From NCBI GenBank assembly GCA_019084025.1, contig JAHRBI010000007.1, positions 1 to 64,000 on the forward strand: 64,000 nt of DNA. The letters run 5' to 3'. The DNA is from Burkholderiaceae bacterium DAT-1. Lineage in GTDB: Bacteria; Pseudomonadota; Gammaproteobacteria; Burkholderiales; Chitinimonadaceae. Positions 32,865 through 41,108 of this stretch are shown piece by piece. A program made the translations under genes and the position numbers. The notes under the pieces were generated by a model. That model saw only the letters and a program-made list of their open reading frames with translations. It did no database searches and had not been told where the DNA came from. How positions within the stretch are numbered: the first letter of the stretch is position 1; each line of letters begins with the position of its first letter.

Positions 32865-32888
32865 TTGCAACCATCATGCGGGTTGTAC
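32865..32888. repeat. Inverted repeat upstream of bioB (TTGCAACC-N8-GGTTGTAC)
   Basis: The two 8-base arms match at six of eight positions. The element covers the first in-frame ATG (32876) of the bioB frame, which supports translation from 32915. TTGACA at 32849-32854 may be a -35 element, but no good -10 lies at the right distance. The spacing does not fit a BirA operator. Confidence 0.35.
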
Positions 32889-32914
32889 CCAAATACAATC
32901 TAAGCAGAATCCCC

Positions 32915-33910
32915 ATGAGTGAAATCACCACGAGTCAAGCTGTCACCTTTCACAAAAAGTCTGTGCCGCATCCGGAAACTCAGCGCTGGACGGTTGAGGC
33001 AATCGAAGCCCTGTTCAACCTGCCATTCAACGATCTGCTTTTCCAGGCTCAGACGGTGCATCGTCAGCATTTCGATGCCAATAAGGTGCAGTTATCGACG
33101 CTGCTATCGATCAAGACTGGCGGTTGTCCGGAAGATTGTGGCTACTGCCCGCAATCCGTCCGCTACGACACTGGCGTGGAAAATCAGGCGATGCTGCCGC
33201 TGGACGATGTACTTGCCGCAGCACGTGCCGCCAAGGATGCTGGCGCCTCACGCTTCTGCATGGGTGCCGCATGGCGTGGCCCCAAGCAGCGTGATCTGGA
33301 TGAAGTGAAGAAGATGATCGCCGGTGTGAAATCACTGGGTCTGGAAACCTGCGCGACACTCGGTCTGCTGAAAGAAGGCATGGCTGGTCAGCTGAAAGAC
33401 GCCGGGCTGGATTACTACAATCACAATCTGGATACCGCACCGGATGAGTACGGCAATATTGTCACGACTCGTGAGTACGACGACCGTCTGGATACGCTGC
33501 GCCAGGTGCGCGAAGCAGACATTCATGTCTGCTGTGGCGGTATTGTGGGCATGGGTGAGGAAACCCTTGGCCGTGCTGGCTTGATCGCGCAATTGGCCAA
33601 CCTTGATCCCCAGCCGGAGTCGGTGCCGATCAACAATCTGGTGCAAGTTGAAGGTACGCCACTGGAGGGTACTGAACAGCTCGACTGGACCGAATTCGTG
33701 CGCACCATCGCGGTTGCCCGTATTACGCTGCCAAAGAGCTTCGTACGTTTGTCCGCTGGCCGTCAGCAGATGCCGGAAAGTGTACAGGCACTGTGCTTTC
33801 TGGCAGGCGCCAACTCGATATTTTACGGCGACAAGCTGCTAACCACTGGCAATCCGGAAGTGGAAGGCGATAAGGCACTGTTCAACAAGTTGAATATCAC
33901 ACCGCTGTAA
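32915..33910 (+). CDS. bioB: Biotin synthase
   Basis: BioB is the radical-SAM enzyme that inserts sulfur into dethiobiotin. The radical-SAM cysteines are Cys71, Cys75 and Cys78 (Cys-Pro-Glu-Asp-Cys-Gly-Tyr-Cys). Tyr-Asn-His-Asn-Leu-Asp-Thr, Cys-Cys-Gly-Gly-Ile and Arg-Leu-Ser-Ala-Gly-Arg are also typical. ATG 32915 gives 331 aa. It stands alone; the other bio genes are not in the window. It needs the Fe-S clusters built by the ISC proteins encoded at 42-47 kb. Confidence 0.97.
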   Translation: MSEITTSQAVTFHKKSVPHPETQRWTVEAIEALFNLPFNDLLFQAQTVHRQHFDANKVQLSTLLSIKTGGCPEDCGYCPQSVRYDTGVENQAMLPLDDVLAAARAAKDAGASRFCMGAAWRGPKQRDLDEVKKMIAGVKSLGLETCATLGLLKEGMAGQLKDAGLDYYNHNLDTAPDEYGNIVTTREYDDRLDTLRQVREADIHVCCGGIVGMGEETLGRAGLIAQLANLDPQPESVPINNLVQVEGTPLEGTEQLDWTEFVRTIAVARITLPKSFVRLSAGRQQMPESVQALCFLAGANSIFYGDKLLTTGNPEVEGDKALFNKLNITPL

Positions 33911-33967
33911 CGGGCGTATGTGCCTTGTCAGGATAAGGACTGACAAGGCACAGCGTTCTGCGCGCAG

Positions 33968-34921
33968 CTATTCCTTTTCTAACCGCTTTGCCTCTTCGAG
34001 CACATCTAATTTTACCCAATTCTGGGCGCGTGGCGGTGCAGTCATTCGACCTATACCGTACTTCATCATGAGGTCGGTGGTGATTTGAATGTGAGATTCG
34101 CTCAGATCAAGCGAGTAGGGTGCATTGGCAATGGCCGCCTCATAATCATCATGGCTGACCTGCCCTTTGAATAAGGTATGACGCACATACCGTTCTGCCA
34201 TATGCGGATGCTTTTGGAACATGCGTGTCGCACGCACGAAGCATTGCATGAATTTTAAAGCGATGTCGCGTTTCTGATAAAGCGACTCTGTCATGACCAG
34301 CGCACGAACCGGTTCGCCTAGCGGCGTGTCGTACGGTTTCATTACCTCTATGCCCAGCTTTTTGTTGATTGCCTGGGCAGAATAGGGCTCTGATTGCATC
34401 ATGGCATCAATCTGACGTGCAGCTAGCGCCTGATTCAGCTCGGAAAAACCCAGATAAATGATGCGCACATCGGAGCCAGCCTGATCCGACCATGTTAACC
34501 CCGCCTGAGCCAGTTCCGCTGCGAGCAGGAGTTCGTGTGCGCCACCGCGTGTCACGCCAACCGTTTTACCCTTTAAGTCGGCAAGTGACTGAATGGGTTG
34601 ATCTGTGCGAGCGACTAATCGCGCTCCCCCCTTTGAAAAACCCGCCACTGCATAGATCGGTGCGCCGACAGATCGGCCAACAATTGCAGCATCACTTGCA
34701 CTTGCGGCCACGTCGAGTTCGCCCGCGAGGATGGCGGGTAACATGTCGACACCTTTTGAGAACAATCGCTCTTCCACCCTGAAGCCACATTGCGGCGCAA
34801 TTTCCTTGATGTAAGACACGGCACCATAGTGCGCAAACTTCAGGTTGCCCAGCCGGATAAGGTCTTCTGCATGTGCTGCTAGGCAGATGATGCTGAGTAA
34901 AGTGGATGTGATAATGCGCAT
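33968..34921 (-). CDS. ABC transporter substrate-binding protein, NMT1/SsuA-like (317 aa)
   Basis: This is a periplasmic binding protein of the nitrate/sulfonate/pyrimidine-precursor type. After a signal peptide (Met-Arg-Ile-Ile ... Ala-Ala-His-Ala) it shows Leu-Lys-Phe-Ala-His-Tyr-Gly-Ala, Gly-Glu-Leu-Asp-Val-Ala-Ala and Leu-Ala-Asp-Leu-Lys-Gly-Lys-Thr-Val-Gly-Val, the usual NMT1-family landmarks. ATG 34921 is chosen for the signal peptide. It is divergent from the thioesterase-pxp operon and has no permease or ATPase beside it, so its ligand and partner are unknown. Confidence 0.85.
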   Translation of the reverse strand: MRIITSTLLSIICLAAHAEDLIRLGNLKFAHYGAVSYIKEIAPQCGFRVEERLFSKGVDMLPAILAGELDVAASASDAAIVGRSVGAPIYAVAGFSKGGARLVARTDQPIQSLADLKGKTVGVTRGGAHELLLAAELAQAGLTWSDQAGSDVRIIYLGFSELNQALAARQIDAMMQSEPYSAQAINKKLGIEVMKPYDTPLGEPVRALVMTESLYQKRDIALKFMQCFVRATRMFQKHPHMAERYVRHTLFKGQVSHDDYEAAIANAPYSLDLSESHIQITTDLMMKYGIGRMTAPPRAQNWVKLDVLEEAKRLEKE

Positions 34922-35074
34922 GGTATGAGAATTGGATGGGGCAGGCTGCATTATGACGTCATCCTGCCATTTTTTGATAGCGCCTGCACAAATCAAAAAA
35001 TCAGCGTGAAGCCTGTTCTGCTCCGTCTGCTCATGCGACACTGCGCATTCTCAAACCTCACTCACATCATCGTT

Positions 35075-35518
35075 ATGCAAAGAAACTGGTCTGAATTACT
35101 TCACCATTCAATACCCCTCGCGCAGGCCATGCAGGTTGGGGTGGTTGCTGATGAGGATGGACTTCACCTAGTTGCGCCGCTTGAGCCCAATGTAAACGAC
35201 AAAGGCACCGGGTTTGGCGGGAGTTTGTCTGCATTGGCGACACTTGCCGGCTGGTGCGCCTGCTTGCGCATACTGGATAAGCATGATGCAGGACACGGTG
35301 TCGAGATCGTCATTCAGCGCAGTACGATTGAGTACGCCCTGCCGGTCACGGGAAAAATGATCATTGTCCCGCGAGCGATTGATGGAGATGCTCAGGCGCG
35401 TTTTGTGCGGATGCTGTCGCGAAAGGGTCTCGGCAGACTGGCGGTTGTTGTCGAGGTGCGCGTCGCAGATGAAGTCTGCGTGACGTTCCAGGGGGAGTAT
35501 GTTGCGCGCAAAGTTTGA
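35075..35518 (+). CDS. Hotdog-fold thioesterase, YiiD C-terminal type (147 aa)
   Basis: The sequence fits the putative thioesterase domain seen at the C-terminus of YiiD: Ile-Pro-Leu-Ala-Gln-Ala-Met near the start, Leu-Glu-Pro-Asn-Val-Asn-Asp-Lys-Gly-Thr-Gly-Phe-Gly-Gly-Ser in the middle and Phe-Gln-Gly-Glu-Tyr-Val-Ala near the end. The Asn-x-Asn-Asp-Lys block is the expected active-site region. ATG 35075 gives a single-domain protein. It overlaps pxpB by 20 bases, so it appears to head the oxoprolinase operon, although a functional link is not obvious. Confidence 0.82.
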   Translation: MQRNWSELLHHSIPLAQAMQVGVVADEDGLHLVAPLEPNVNDKGTGFGGSLSALATLAGWCACLRILDKHDAGHGVEIVIQRSTIEYALPVTGKMIIVPRAIDGDAQARFVRMLSRKGLGRLAVVVEVRVADEVCVTFQGEYVARKV

Positions 35519-36170
35519 TGCGAACTGGCGATGTGTCTGGCTCAATGAGTCCGCTTGTACGCTTGAATGGCTGGGCGTTGTTGAGATCAATGTTCAGCAG
35601 CGGATATGGGCGCTTGCAGACGCAATACGCTTGCAATCCGGTGTGCGTGATGTCGTACCCGGTATGAATAATCTAACGGTGATGCTGGATCCGTTGCAGT
35701 GTCATGAGCACGAGGTGGAGACTTGGCTGTCCAGCATACGAGACATACAGTGTGATGAGCATGCAAACGGCAGGCTGATTGACATTCCAGTTCAATATGG
35801 TGGCGAGTTCGGACCTGATTTGTCTGAGGTCGCAAGTCTTACACGCCTGAGTGAGGCTGACGTCATTCGCCTGCATGGAGAGCCAATCTATACAGTATTC
35901 TTTTTGGGGTTTATGCCGGGCTTTGCCTATCTGGGGGGGATGGACGAACGTATATCCTGTCCTCGCCGCGGGACTCCGCGACTGACAGTGCCCTCGGGCG
36001 CCGTGGCGATTGGCGGGAGTCAGACGGGGATCTATCCGCTGGCCTCACCCGGTGGCTGGCAAATCATTGGTCGGACGGCTACGCCGCTCTTCGACCCTGC
36101 AGCCAATCCGCCTACGTTGCTGCGACCGGGTGATTGCGTCCGGTTTGTGCAGGCGGGCGGGCGAACATGA
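35499..36170 (+). CDS. pxpB: 5-oxoprolinase subunit B (KipI-like)
   Basis: PxpB, with PxpC and PxpA, opens 5-oxoproline to glutamate at the cost of ATP. The family motifs are Gly-Val-Arg-Asp-Val-Val-Pro-Gly-Met-Asn-Asn-Leu-Thr-Val, Pro-Val-Gln-Tyr-Gly-Gly-Glu-Phe-Gly-Pro-Asp-Leu, Phe-Met-Pro-Gly-Phe-Ala-Tyr-Leu-Gly-Gly and Pro-Arg-Arg-Gly-Thr-Pro-Arg. ATG 35499 is preceded by GGGGGAG. It is 223 aa. It overlaps the thioesterase gene by 20 bases and pxpC by four, so the genes are coupled. Confidence 0.95.
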   Translation: MLRAKFDANWRCVWLNESACTLEWLGVVEINVQQRIWALADAIRLQSGVRDVVPGMNNLTVMLDPLQCHEHEVETWLSSIRDIQCDEHANGRLIDIPVQYGGEFGPDLSEVASLTRLSEADVIRLHGEPIYTVFFLGFMPGFAYLGGMDERISCPRRGTPRLTVPSGAVAIGGSQTGIYPLASPGGWQIIGRTATPLFDPAANPPTLLRPGDCVRFVQAGGRT

Positions 36171-37084
36171 TCACATTACTCAAATCACCCGTGCAAGCGC
36201 TGATTCAGGATCATGGCCGGTTTGGATATCGCCACGTCGGTGTCACATCAGCGGGGGCGATGGATGCACTTTCGATGAGGCTGGCGAATATGCTGGTCGG
36301 AAATGGCGAGTACGAAGCGATTCTAGAGTTTACGATGCCGCCTTGTGCCATACGGTTCGAATCGCCTGCCACGATTGCCCTGACCGGAGCTGAATGCGGC
36401 GCAACCTTGGATGAACATCCCGTTCAGCGTGGCTACACGCTATCTGTTCGTGCCGGACAAATTTTGCGTCTCGGACCTGCCGGCACGGGATGTCGCGCTA
36501 TTCTTGCAGTCGCGGGAGGGTTCGATGTTCCTGTGTACATGGGCTCGAAAAGTACCGATGTGCAGGCCGGATTGGGGCAGATGCTGAAGTCGGGTGCGCA
36601 ATTGCGCTTATCGGGCGCTACGTACATGGCCTCCCCCGGAAAAATACGACTGCCAGAGGCTCGCACGGTGCTGCGCGTACTGGAGGGGCCCGAGTGGAAT
36701 CAACTGGGTACCACAGGGCAGCGCGCGCTTTTGGGCACCGATTGGAAAATATCGCCTCACGCTAATCGGATGGGGTACCGGCTGGAAGGGGCGCAGATCA
36801 CGATGGTTGACCGGCCTGAGATGCGTTCACATGGCGTGATGCAGGGCGTGATTCAATTGCCGCCTGATGGATTGCCTATCGTACTCGGGGCAGATGCGCA
36901 AGCCACTGGCGGATATCCGCGTATTGCATCTGTGATTGAAGCGGATTGGTGGTGCATGGGGCAATTGCGTCCGGGACAGCGTATCCATTTCGAATGTTGT
37001 AGCCGCGATTCGGCATTTGCAGCTTTGCGCATGCAGCAACACTGGTTGAATAAATTAGCAAAAGCACTGGCTCGTCCAACATGA
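36167..37084 (+). CDS. pxpC: 5-oxoprolinase subunit C (KipA-like)
   Basis: This is the biotin-dependent-carboxylase-like partner of PxpB. It has the motifs Leu-Ile-Gln-Asp-His-Gly-Arg-Phe-Gly-Tyr, Gly-Val-Thr-Ser-Ala-Gly-Ala-Met-Asp, Ala-Asn-Met-Leu-Val-Gly-Asn and Arg-Met-Gly-Tyr-Arg-Leu-Glu-Gly. ATG 36167 overlaps the pxpB stop (ATGA); the longer frame from 36134 lies inside pxpB and is unlikely. It is 305 aa and its stop overlaps pxpA by four bases. Confidence 0.95.
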   Translation: MITLLKSPVQALIQDHGRFGYRHVGVTSAGAMDALSMRLANMLVGNGEYEAILEFTMPPCAIRFESPATIALTGAECGATLDEHPVQRGYTLSVRAGQILRLGPAGTGCRAILAVAGGFDVPVYMGSKSTDVQAGLGQMLKSGAQLRLSGATYMASPGKIRLPEARTVLRVLEGPEWNQLGTTGQRALLGTDWKISPHANRMGYRLEGAQITMVDRPEMRSHGVMQGVIQLPPDGLPIVLGADAQATGGYPRIASVIEADWWCMGQLRPGQRIHFECCSRDSAFAALRMQQHWLNKLAKALARPT

Positions 37085-37869
37085 ATGAACTTCACATGAC
37101 TTCCCCCCATTCGCCTGACCGTACAATCGACCTGAATGCCGATGTGGGAGAGGGCGCAGGCTATGATGTTCAGCTGCTACAGTATGTGTCCTCGATCAAT
37201 ATTGCCTGTGGCTGGCATGCCGGGAGTGCAATCCAGATGCAGGCGCTGGTTCGTGCTGCGATTCAGGCGGGGGTGGCGATTGGCGCGCATCCCGGCTATC
37301 TCGACCCTGAGCATTTTGGTCGCAGGGAGATGCAGCTGCCACTGGATGAAGTACGTGCAGGTATCCTTTATCAAGTAGGCGCGCTGCAGGCGATTGTTAA
37401 TGCTGAGGGCGGGAGACTCACCCATGTGAAACCGCACGGTGCGTTATACAATCAGGCCGCACGCGACCCCGCTCTCGCGAAATGTATTGCCGATGCAGTC
37501 GCGGATATCGATCCGATGCTTGCGGTAACGGGGTTGGCTAACAGTGTCATGATAGACGCGATCGAACATGCAGGGCTGAAGCCTTTGAGCGAAGGATTTG
37601 CGGATCGCGGCTATACCGAATCGGGTCACCTGGTACCGCGTAGTCAGCCCGGGGCATTACTGGCATCCGATGAAGCCATGCTGATGCAGATGCTCTGTAT
37701 GGTGCGGGATGGCTGTGTTCACACTCGGTCTGGAACGGATATACGGTTGCAGATTGATACAATCTGCCTTCACGGTGATGGGCAGCATGCGTTGCAATTC
37801 GCACAACGAGCGAAAGACACGCTGCTGGCGGCAGGCATTCGGATCGCGTCCCCGCACGATAAGCGGTAA
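37081..37869 (+). CDS. pxpA: 5-oxoprolinase subunit A (LamB/YcsF family)
   Basis: PxpA is the catalytic TIM-barrel-like subunit of the prokaryotic 5-oxoprolinase. Asp-Leu-Asn-Ala-Asp-Val-Gly-Glu-Gly, Ile-Asn-Ile-Ala-Cys-Gly-Trp-His-Ala-Gly, Gly-Ala-His-Pro-Gly-Tyr, Val-Lys-Pro-His-Gly-Ala-Leu-Tyr and Glu-Gly-Phe-Ala-Asp-Arg are all family hallmarks. The usual Phe in the Cys-Gly-Phe-His motif is Trp here. It is 262 aa. It ends the pxpBCA unit. Confidence 0.95.
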   Translation: MNELHMTSPHSPDRTIDLNADVGEGAGYDVQLLQYVSSINIACGWHAGSAIQMQALVRAAIQAGVAIGAHPGYLDPEHFGRREMQLPLDEVRAGILYQVGALQAIVNAEGGRLTHVKPHGALYNQAARDPALAKCIADAVADIDPMLAVTGLANSVMIDAIEHAGLKPLSEGFADRGYTESGHLVPRSQPGALLASDEAMLMQMLCMVRDGCVHTRSGTDIRLQIDTICLHGDGQHALQFAQRAKDTLLAAGIRIASPHDKR

Positions 37870-37986
37870 TTCATCTGCCCGCCTTGTATCGGAAATGAAG
37901 TGGTTTCCCGCGCATCTTCCGGTAAAGTAGTTTTCGAATGGCAAGATGACACATTCTCTCCATCTTTTTGAGGGGATTGGAACGCG

Positions 37987-38190
37987 ATGCGCATCTCTTC
38001 TATGACACAGCCTGTGCACTCACAGGCAATAACACCCCCTGCTTCTCCGGCACCTCGTCCGCATGACGAGCTCACCCGCGCTTTGCGTGCAAGCGTAGTG
38101 CAATATGATGCACATGGATTAATGAATGCATCCATGCCTGGAGCGGCGGGCGAGGTGGTAAATGCCGTTCGCTTTCATACAACCGCTTGA
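37987..38190 (+). CDS. Hypothetical small protein (67 aa)
   Basis: ATG 37987 has GGAA seven bases upstream and the frame uses codons like those of the neighbours. The product has a Pro/Ala-rich N-terminal half and a C-terminal half with Asp-Glu-Leu-Thr-Arg-Ala-Leu-Arg-Ala and Ala-Gly-Glu-Val-Val-Asn-Ala-Val-Arg. It has no signal peptide or membrane span. It sits between the pxp genes and the DUF969/DUF979 genes, on the same strand. I do not recognise it, and it may be spurious. Confidence 0.4.
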   Translation: MRISSMTQPVHSQAITPPASPAPRPHDELTRALRASVVQYDAHGLMNASMPGAAGEVVNAVRFHTTA

Positions 38191-38312
38191 TGCTTGTCTC
38201 GTCAATCCCTTAGCATAAATCTGTCGTTTCATTGGCTTTCAGTGGCTTTACGAATAGGTGCCATTGTCCAAACCAGATAGAATGCGCCCATAAAGCAATC
38301 AGGGAGCAGGTT

Positions 38313-39017
38313 TTGGAGGTCGCAGTCAATTTATGGCCATTGATCGGCATTGTGCTGATCGTGATCGGATTTATTCTCAGGTTTAATCCCCTGCTGGTGG
38401 TCGTCACCGCCGGCGTTGCTGCCGGTCTAGCCTCGGGCCTGCCCTTCACCGGCATTCTCGAAGCGCTGGGCAAAGGCTTCACCAAAACTCAGAATCTCAC
38501 CCTGATTCTTTTGCTGCCACTGGCCGTAACCGGCCTGATGGAGCGCTATGGCCTCCGTGATCAGGCGCGCAATTGGATCAGTAAGATTGCGGGCGCCACC
38601 GCCGGACGCCTGCTGGTGGTGTATCTGGCTTTCCGTGAAATCACGGCAGCGCTGGGGCTCACTGGCGTCGCGGGGCACGCGCAGACCATCCGCCCGGTAG
38701 TGGTGCCGATGATTGAAGGCGCGACAGAGCGTGCGCATGGCGAGCTAGATGACGCGACCCGTACCCATCTCCGCGCAATGAGTGCGGCGACAGATAATGT
38801 CGGCCTCTTTTTTGGGGAAGATGTCTTTGTGGCGTTCGGTGCCGTGATTCTGATGCATACGTTCCTGAAAGAGAGCGGTATCCCAACCAACCCGATGGAT
38901 ATTGCCTTCTGGGGGCTGCCCACGGCCTGTTTTGCCTTCTTGCTGCATGCGGTGCGCTTGCTGCGTATGGACCGGACGCTCGCCCGCATGCAGGGCGGGA
39001 AGGGTGGCCAGCCATGA
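38313..39017 (+). CDS. DUF969-type membrane protein, candidate permease subunit (234 aa)
   Basis: This is an integral membrane protein with about six spans. The start Leu-Trp-Pro-Leu-Ile-Gly-Ile-Val, then Arg-Phe-Asn-Pro-Leu-Leu-Val-Val, Ala-Gly-Arg-Leu-Leu-Val and Ala-Ala-Thr-Asp-Asn-Val-Gly-Leu-Phe-Phe-Gly-Glu-Asp-Val-Phe fit the DUF969 family. TTG 38313 is preferred because GGGAG lies eight bases upstream; the frame is open from 38232 but that part is not membrane-like. It overlaps the next gene by four bases. Families DUF969 and DUF979 are usually found together, and here they lie between pxpBCA and pcp, so transport of 5-oxoproline or pyroglutamyl peptides is likely, by inference. Confidence 0.85.
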   Translation: MEVAVNLWPLIGIVLIVIGFILRFNPLLVVVTAGVAAGLASGLPFTGILEALGKGFTKTQNLTLILLLPLAVTGLMERYGLRDQARNWISKIAGATAGRLLVVYLAFREITAALGLTGVAGHAQTIRPVVVPMIEGATERAHGELDDATRTHLRAMSAATDNVGLFFGEDVFVAFGAVILMHTFLKESGIPTNPMDIAFWGLPTACFAFLLHAVRLLRMDRTLARMQGGKGGQP

Positions 39018-39970
39018 TTAAGATCGAATTCTTTTACGTGCTGGCTGGGCTGGCACTCATGCTGGTTGGCGTACTGGCGTGGCGGGATAGCAGTAATCCG
39101 AAGCGTCATACCAGCGCACTCTTCTGGGGTGTCTATGGCGCATTGATGGTGTGCTCGACCTGGTTGCCGCCCGCGTATTCGGGTGCGCTGGTCTTACTGC
39201 TGGCCCTGCTGGGTGGATTAGGCGGAGTAGGCAAGGGACAGGAGCATGCGCCTGATGTATCGGAGCGTCTGGCTCATGTCGCCCGTCTGGGGAACTGGCT
39301 ATTTGCACCCTCGCTGCTGATTCCCCTGTTGACTGTTGTGGGTGCGGTACTGCTCAAGGATATGCACTTTGGCGGCAAGCCACTGCTGGATCAGGGTAAT
39401 CTCACCATGGTGAGTCTGGGAATCGGCTGCCTGATTGCGCTGGCCTGGGCCCACCGCCTGACGGGGGCGCGCCCGGCGCAATCTGTACACGAAACCAAAC
39501 GTCTGCTCGAAGCCATGGGCTATGCCGTGATTCTGCCGCAGTTGCTGGCCATGCTCGGCATGCTGTTTAACGATGTGGGCGTCGGCAAGGCGGTCGCGCA
39601 TCTTGCCACCCAGTATCTGCCGATGGACCAGCGCTGGGCTGCCGTCGGCACCTACGCGGTCAGCATGACGCTGTTCACCATGATCATGGGCAATGCGTTT
39701 GCGGCTTTTCCGGTGATGACGGCGGGCATCGGAATACCGGTACTGGTGGGCCAGTACCATGGTGATCCGGCTGTGATGGCGGCGATCGGGATGTTTTCCG
39801 GCTACTGCGGCACGCTGATGACGCCCATGGCTGCAAATTTCAATATCGTGCCCGCCACCTTACTGGATCTGGAAGACCGCAATGCCGTGATCAAACGGCA
39901 GATTCCAACTGCGCTTGGTATTCTGCTGATCAATATTGTTCTGATGAATTTACTGATGTTCAGGAAATAA
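39014..39970 (+). CDS. DUF979-type membrane protein, candidate permease subunit (318 aa)
   Basis: This polytopic membrane protein has about nine spans and no signal peptide. Motifs such as Val-Gly-Ala-Val-Leu-Leu-Lys-Asp, Asn-Asp-Val-Gly-Val-Gly-Lys-Ala-Val-Ala and Met-Gly-Asn-Ala-Phe-Ala-Ala-Phe-Pro-Val-Met-Thr-Ala-Gly-Ile-Gly, together with the Gly-Tyr-Cys-Gly-Thr-Leu-Met-Thr-Pro-Met-Ala-Ala-Asn-Phe-Asn block, suit the DUF979 family. The block resembles substrate loops of anion/amino-acid permeases. Its ATG overlaps the DUF969 stop, and pcp follows four bases after its own stop, so all three form one operon. Confidence 0.87.
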   Translation: MIKIEFFYVLAGLALMLVGVLAWRDSSNPKRHTSALFWGVYGALMVCSTWLPPAYSGALVLLLALLGGLGGVGKGQEHAPDVSERLAHVARLGNWLFAPSLLIPLLTVVGAVLLKDMHFGGKPLLDQGNLTMVSLGIGCLIALAWAHRLTGARPAQSVHETKRLLEAMGYAVILPQLLAMLGMLFNDVGVGKAVAHLATQYLPMDQRWAAVGTYAVSMTLFTMIMGNAFAAFPVMTAGIGIPVLVGQYHGDPAVMAAIGMFSGYCGTLMTPMAANFNIVPATLLDLEDRNAVIKRQIPTALGILLINIVLMNLLMFRK

Positions 39971-39973
39971 ACC

Positions 39974-40633
39974 ATGCCTCATACCCGACCCGCTACCATC
40001 CTGCTGACCGGATTCGATCCATTCGGCGGTGAAACAATCAATCCATCCTGGGAAGTGGTGCGCAGCTTGCACGGTTCGCGCATTGGTGATGCAACTGTCG
40101 TCGCGGTACAAGTACCCTGTGTATTTGGCGAGGCTATCCGGGTGATGCGTGAGGCCGTTGCAGCTCACCAGCCGGTGCTGGTACTGGCCATGGGACAGGC
40201 AGGCGGCAGGCCGGATATCACGCTGGAGCGTGTTGCCATCAATGTGGACGATGCGCGCATTCCCGACAATGCCGGCAAGCAGCCGATTGACGAACCGGTG
40301 AACGCATCCGGCCCGGCCGCCTACTTTTCTACGCTGCCGATCAAGGCCATGGTTGCCGGACTGCGCGCTGCGGGTATCCCGGCATCTGTTTCGCAATCAG
40401 CTGGTACCTTTGTCTGCAACCATGTGTTTTATGGCCTGATGGATCTGCTTGCTGGCAGAACAGATTGTCGCGGCGGCTTCATGCACATTCCCTTCCTGCC
40501 GCAGCAAGCCTGCCAGCACCCCGGCGCCCCGAGCATGAAACTGGAAGACATGATCGAGGCGGTGCGGGTGGCGCTGAGCGTTGCACTGGTTCAGCGGGGG
40601 GATGTGAAGGTTGAGGGCGGGGCGGTGAGTTGA
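39974..40633 (+). CDS. pcp: Pyrrolidone-carboxylate peptidase (pyroglutamyl peptidase I)
   Basis: Pcp removes N-terminal pyroglutamate from peptides in the cytoplasm. It is a C15 cysteine peptidase with [10 protein letters not shown], the catalytic Glu region Leu-Glu-Arg-Val-Ala-Ile-Asn, the Cys in Ser-Ala-Gly-Thr-Phe-Val-Cys-Asn and the His in Phe-Met-His-Ile-Pro-Phe-Leu-Pro. It is 219 aa, normal. It is the last gene of the DUF969-DUF979-pcp unit and would feed 5-oxoproline to PxpABC. Its end overlaps the convergent gene at 40591-41097 by 43 bases. Confidence 0.96.
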   Translation: MPHTRPATILLTGFDPFGGETINPSWEVVRSLHGSRIGDATVVAVQVPCVFGEAIRVMREAVAAHQPVLVLAMGQAGGRPDITLERVAINVDDARIPDNAGKQPIDEPVNASGPAAYFSTLPIKAMVAGLRAAGIPASVSQSAGTFVCNHVFYGLMDLLAGRTDCRGGFMHIPFLPQQACQHPGAPSMKLEDMIEAVRVALSVALVQRGDVKVEGGAVS

Positions 40634-41097
40634 GAACTGGTATCCAACCAGTTCTCACCAATCATTGCTTCAATTTCAAGACCTGGGCCTGTGCACTCAT
40701 TTCGGCCAAGGAAGGTCACATCGTAAATATTTATCCTATTGCGATGAAGCTTGAGAGCGAATGCGAATTTGTCTGATGCATGACCCAAGCAGTAGCGAAG
40801 TAAAGCCAGCTGTTCACCATTCGGTTGGCTACTTTCCAGCACATCCTGAAAATCAAATAGAAATTGAGCCATCTGCGCGACTAACGCTGCATTTGGGTAA
40901 CGCTTAAAAAACAATGAAGGCCATCGGTCTTTTGGATGCTTAATCTCCAATAACTTCCTTGCGACAACACCGGGCGGCAGTCTGGACTGATAATATGCCC
41001 GCAATTCTTGGTGATCGTGGCAACGATGCAATGAATGGCTAGCCTGACAGGCATAGATGGATACACCTGCCAGGAATGTTTCATGTTTGATATGCAT
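40591..41097 (-). CDS. Hypothetical protein (168 aa)
   Basis: Codon use and amino-acid composition look like a real cytosolic protein ([13 protein letters not shown]; [10 protein letters not shown]), with several His and Cys near the N-terminus. No family is recognised and no ribosome-binding site is evident before ATG 41097. Its 3' end overlaps pcp by 43 bases on the other strand. It starts 11 bases after the isochorismatase-fusion gene and is probably co-transcribed with it. The overlapping tail may instead mean that a former stop codon was lost. Confidence 0.55.
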   Translation of the reverse strand: MHIKHETFLAGVSIYACQASHSLHRCHDHQELRAYYQSRLPPGVVARKLLEIKHPKDRWPSLFFKRYPNAALVAQMAQFLFDFQDVLESSQPNGEQLALLRYCLGHASDKFAFALKLHRNRINIYDVTFLGRNECTGPGLEIEAMIGENWLDTSSQLTAPPSTFTSPR

Positions 41098-41108
41098 GAC
41101 TTTGGGGA

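Noticed and set aside
32849-32914. BirA operator before bioB
   Set aside because: The arms TTGCAACC/GGTTGTAC and the 8-base spacing differ from the TTGTAAACC type.
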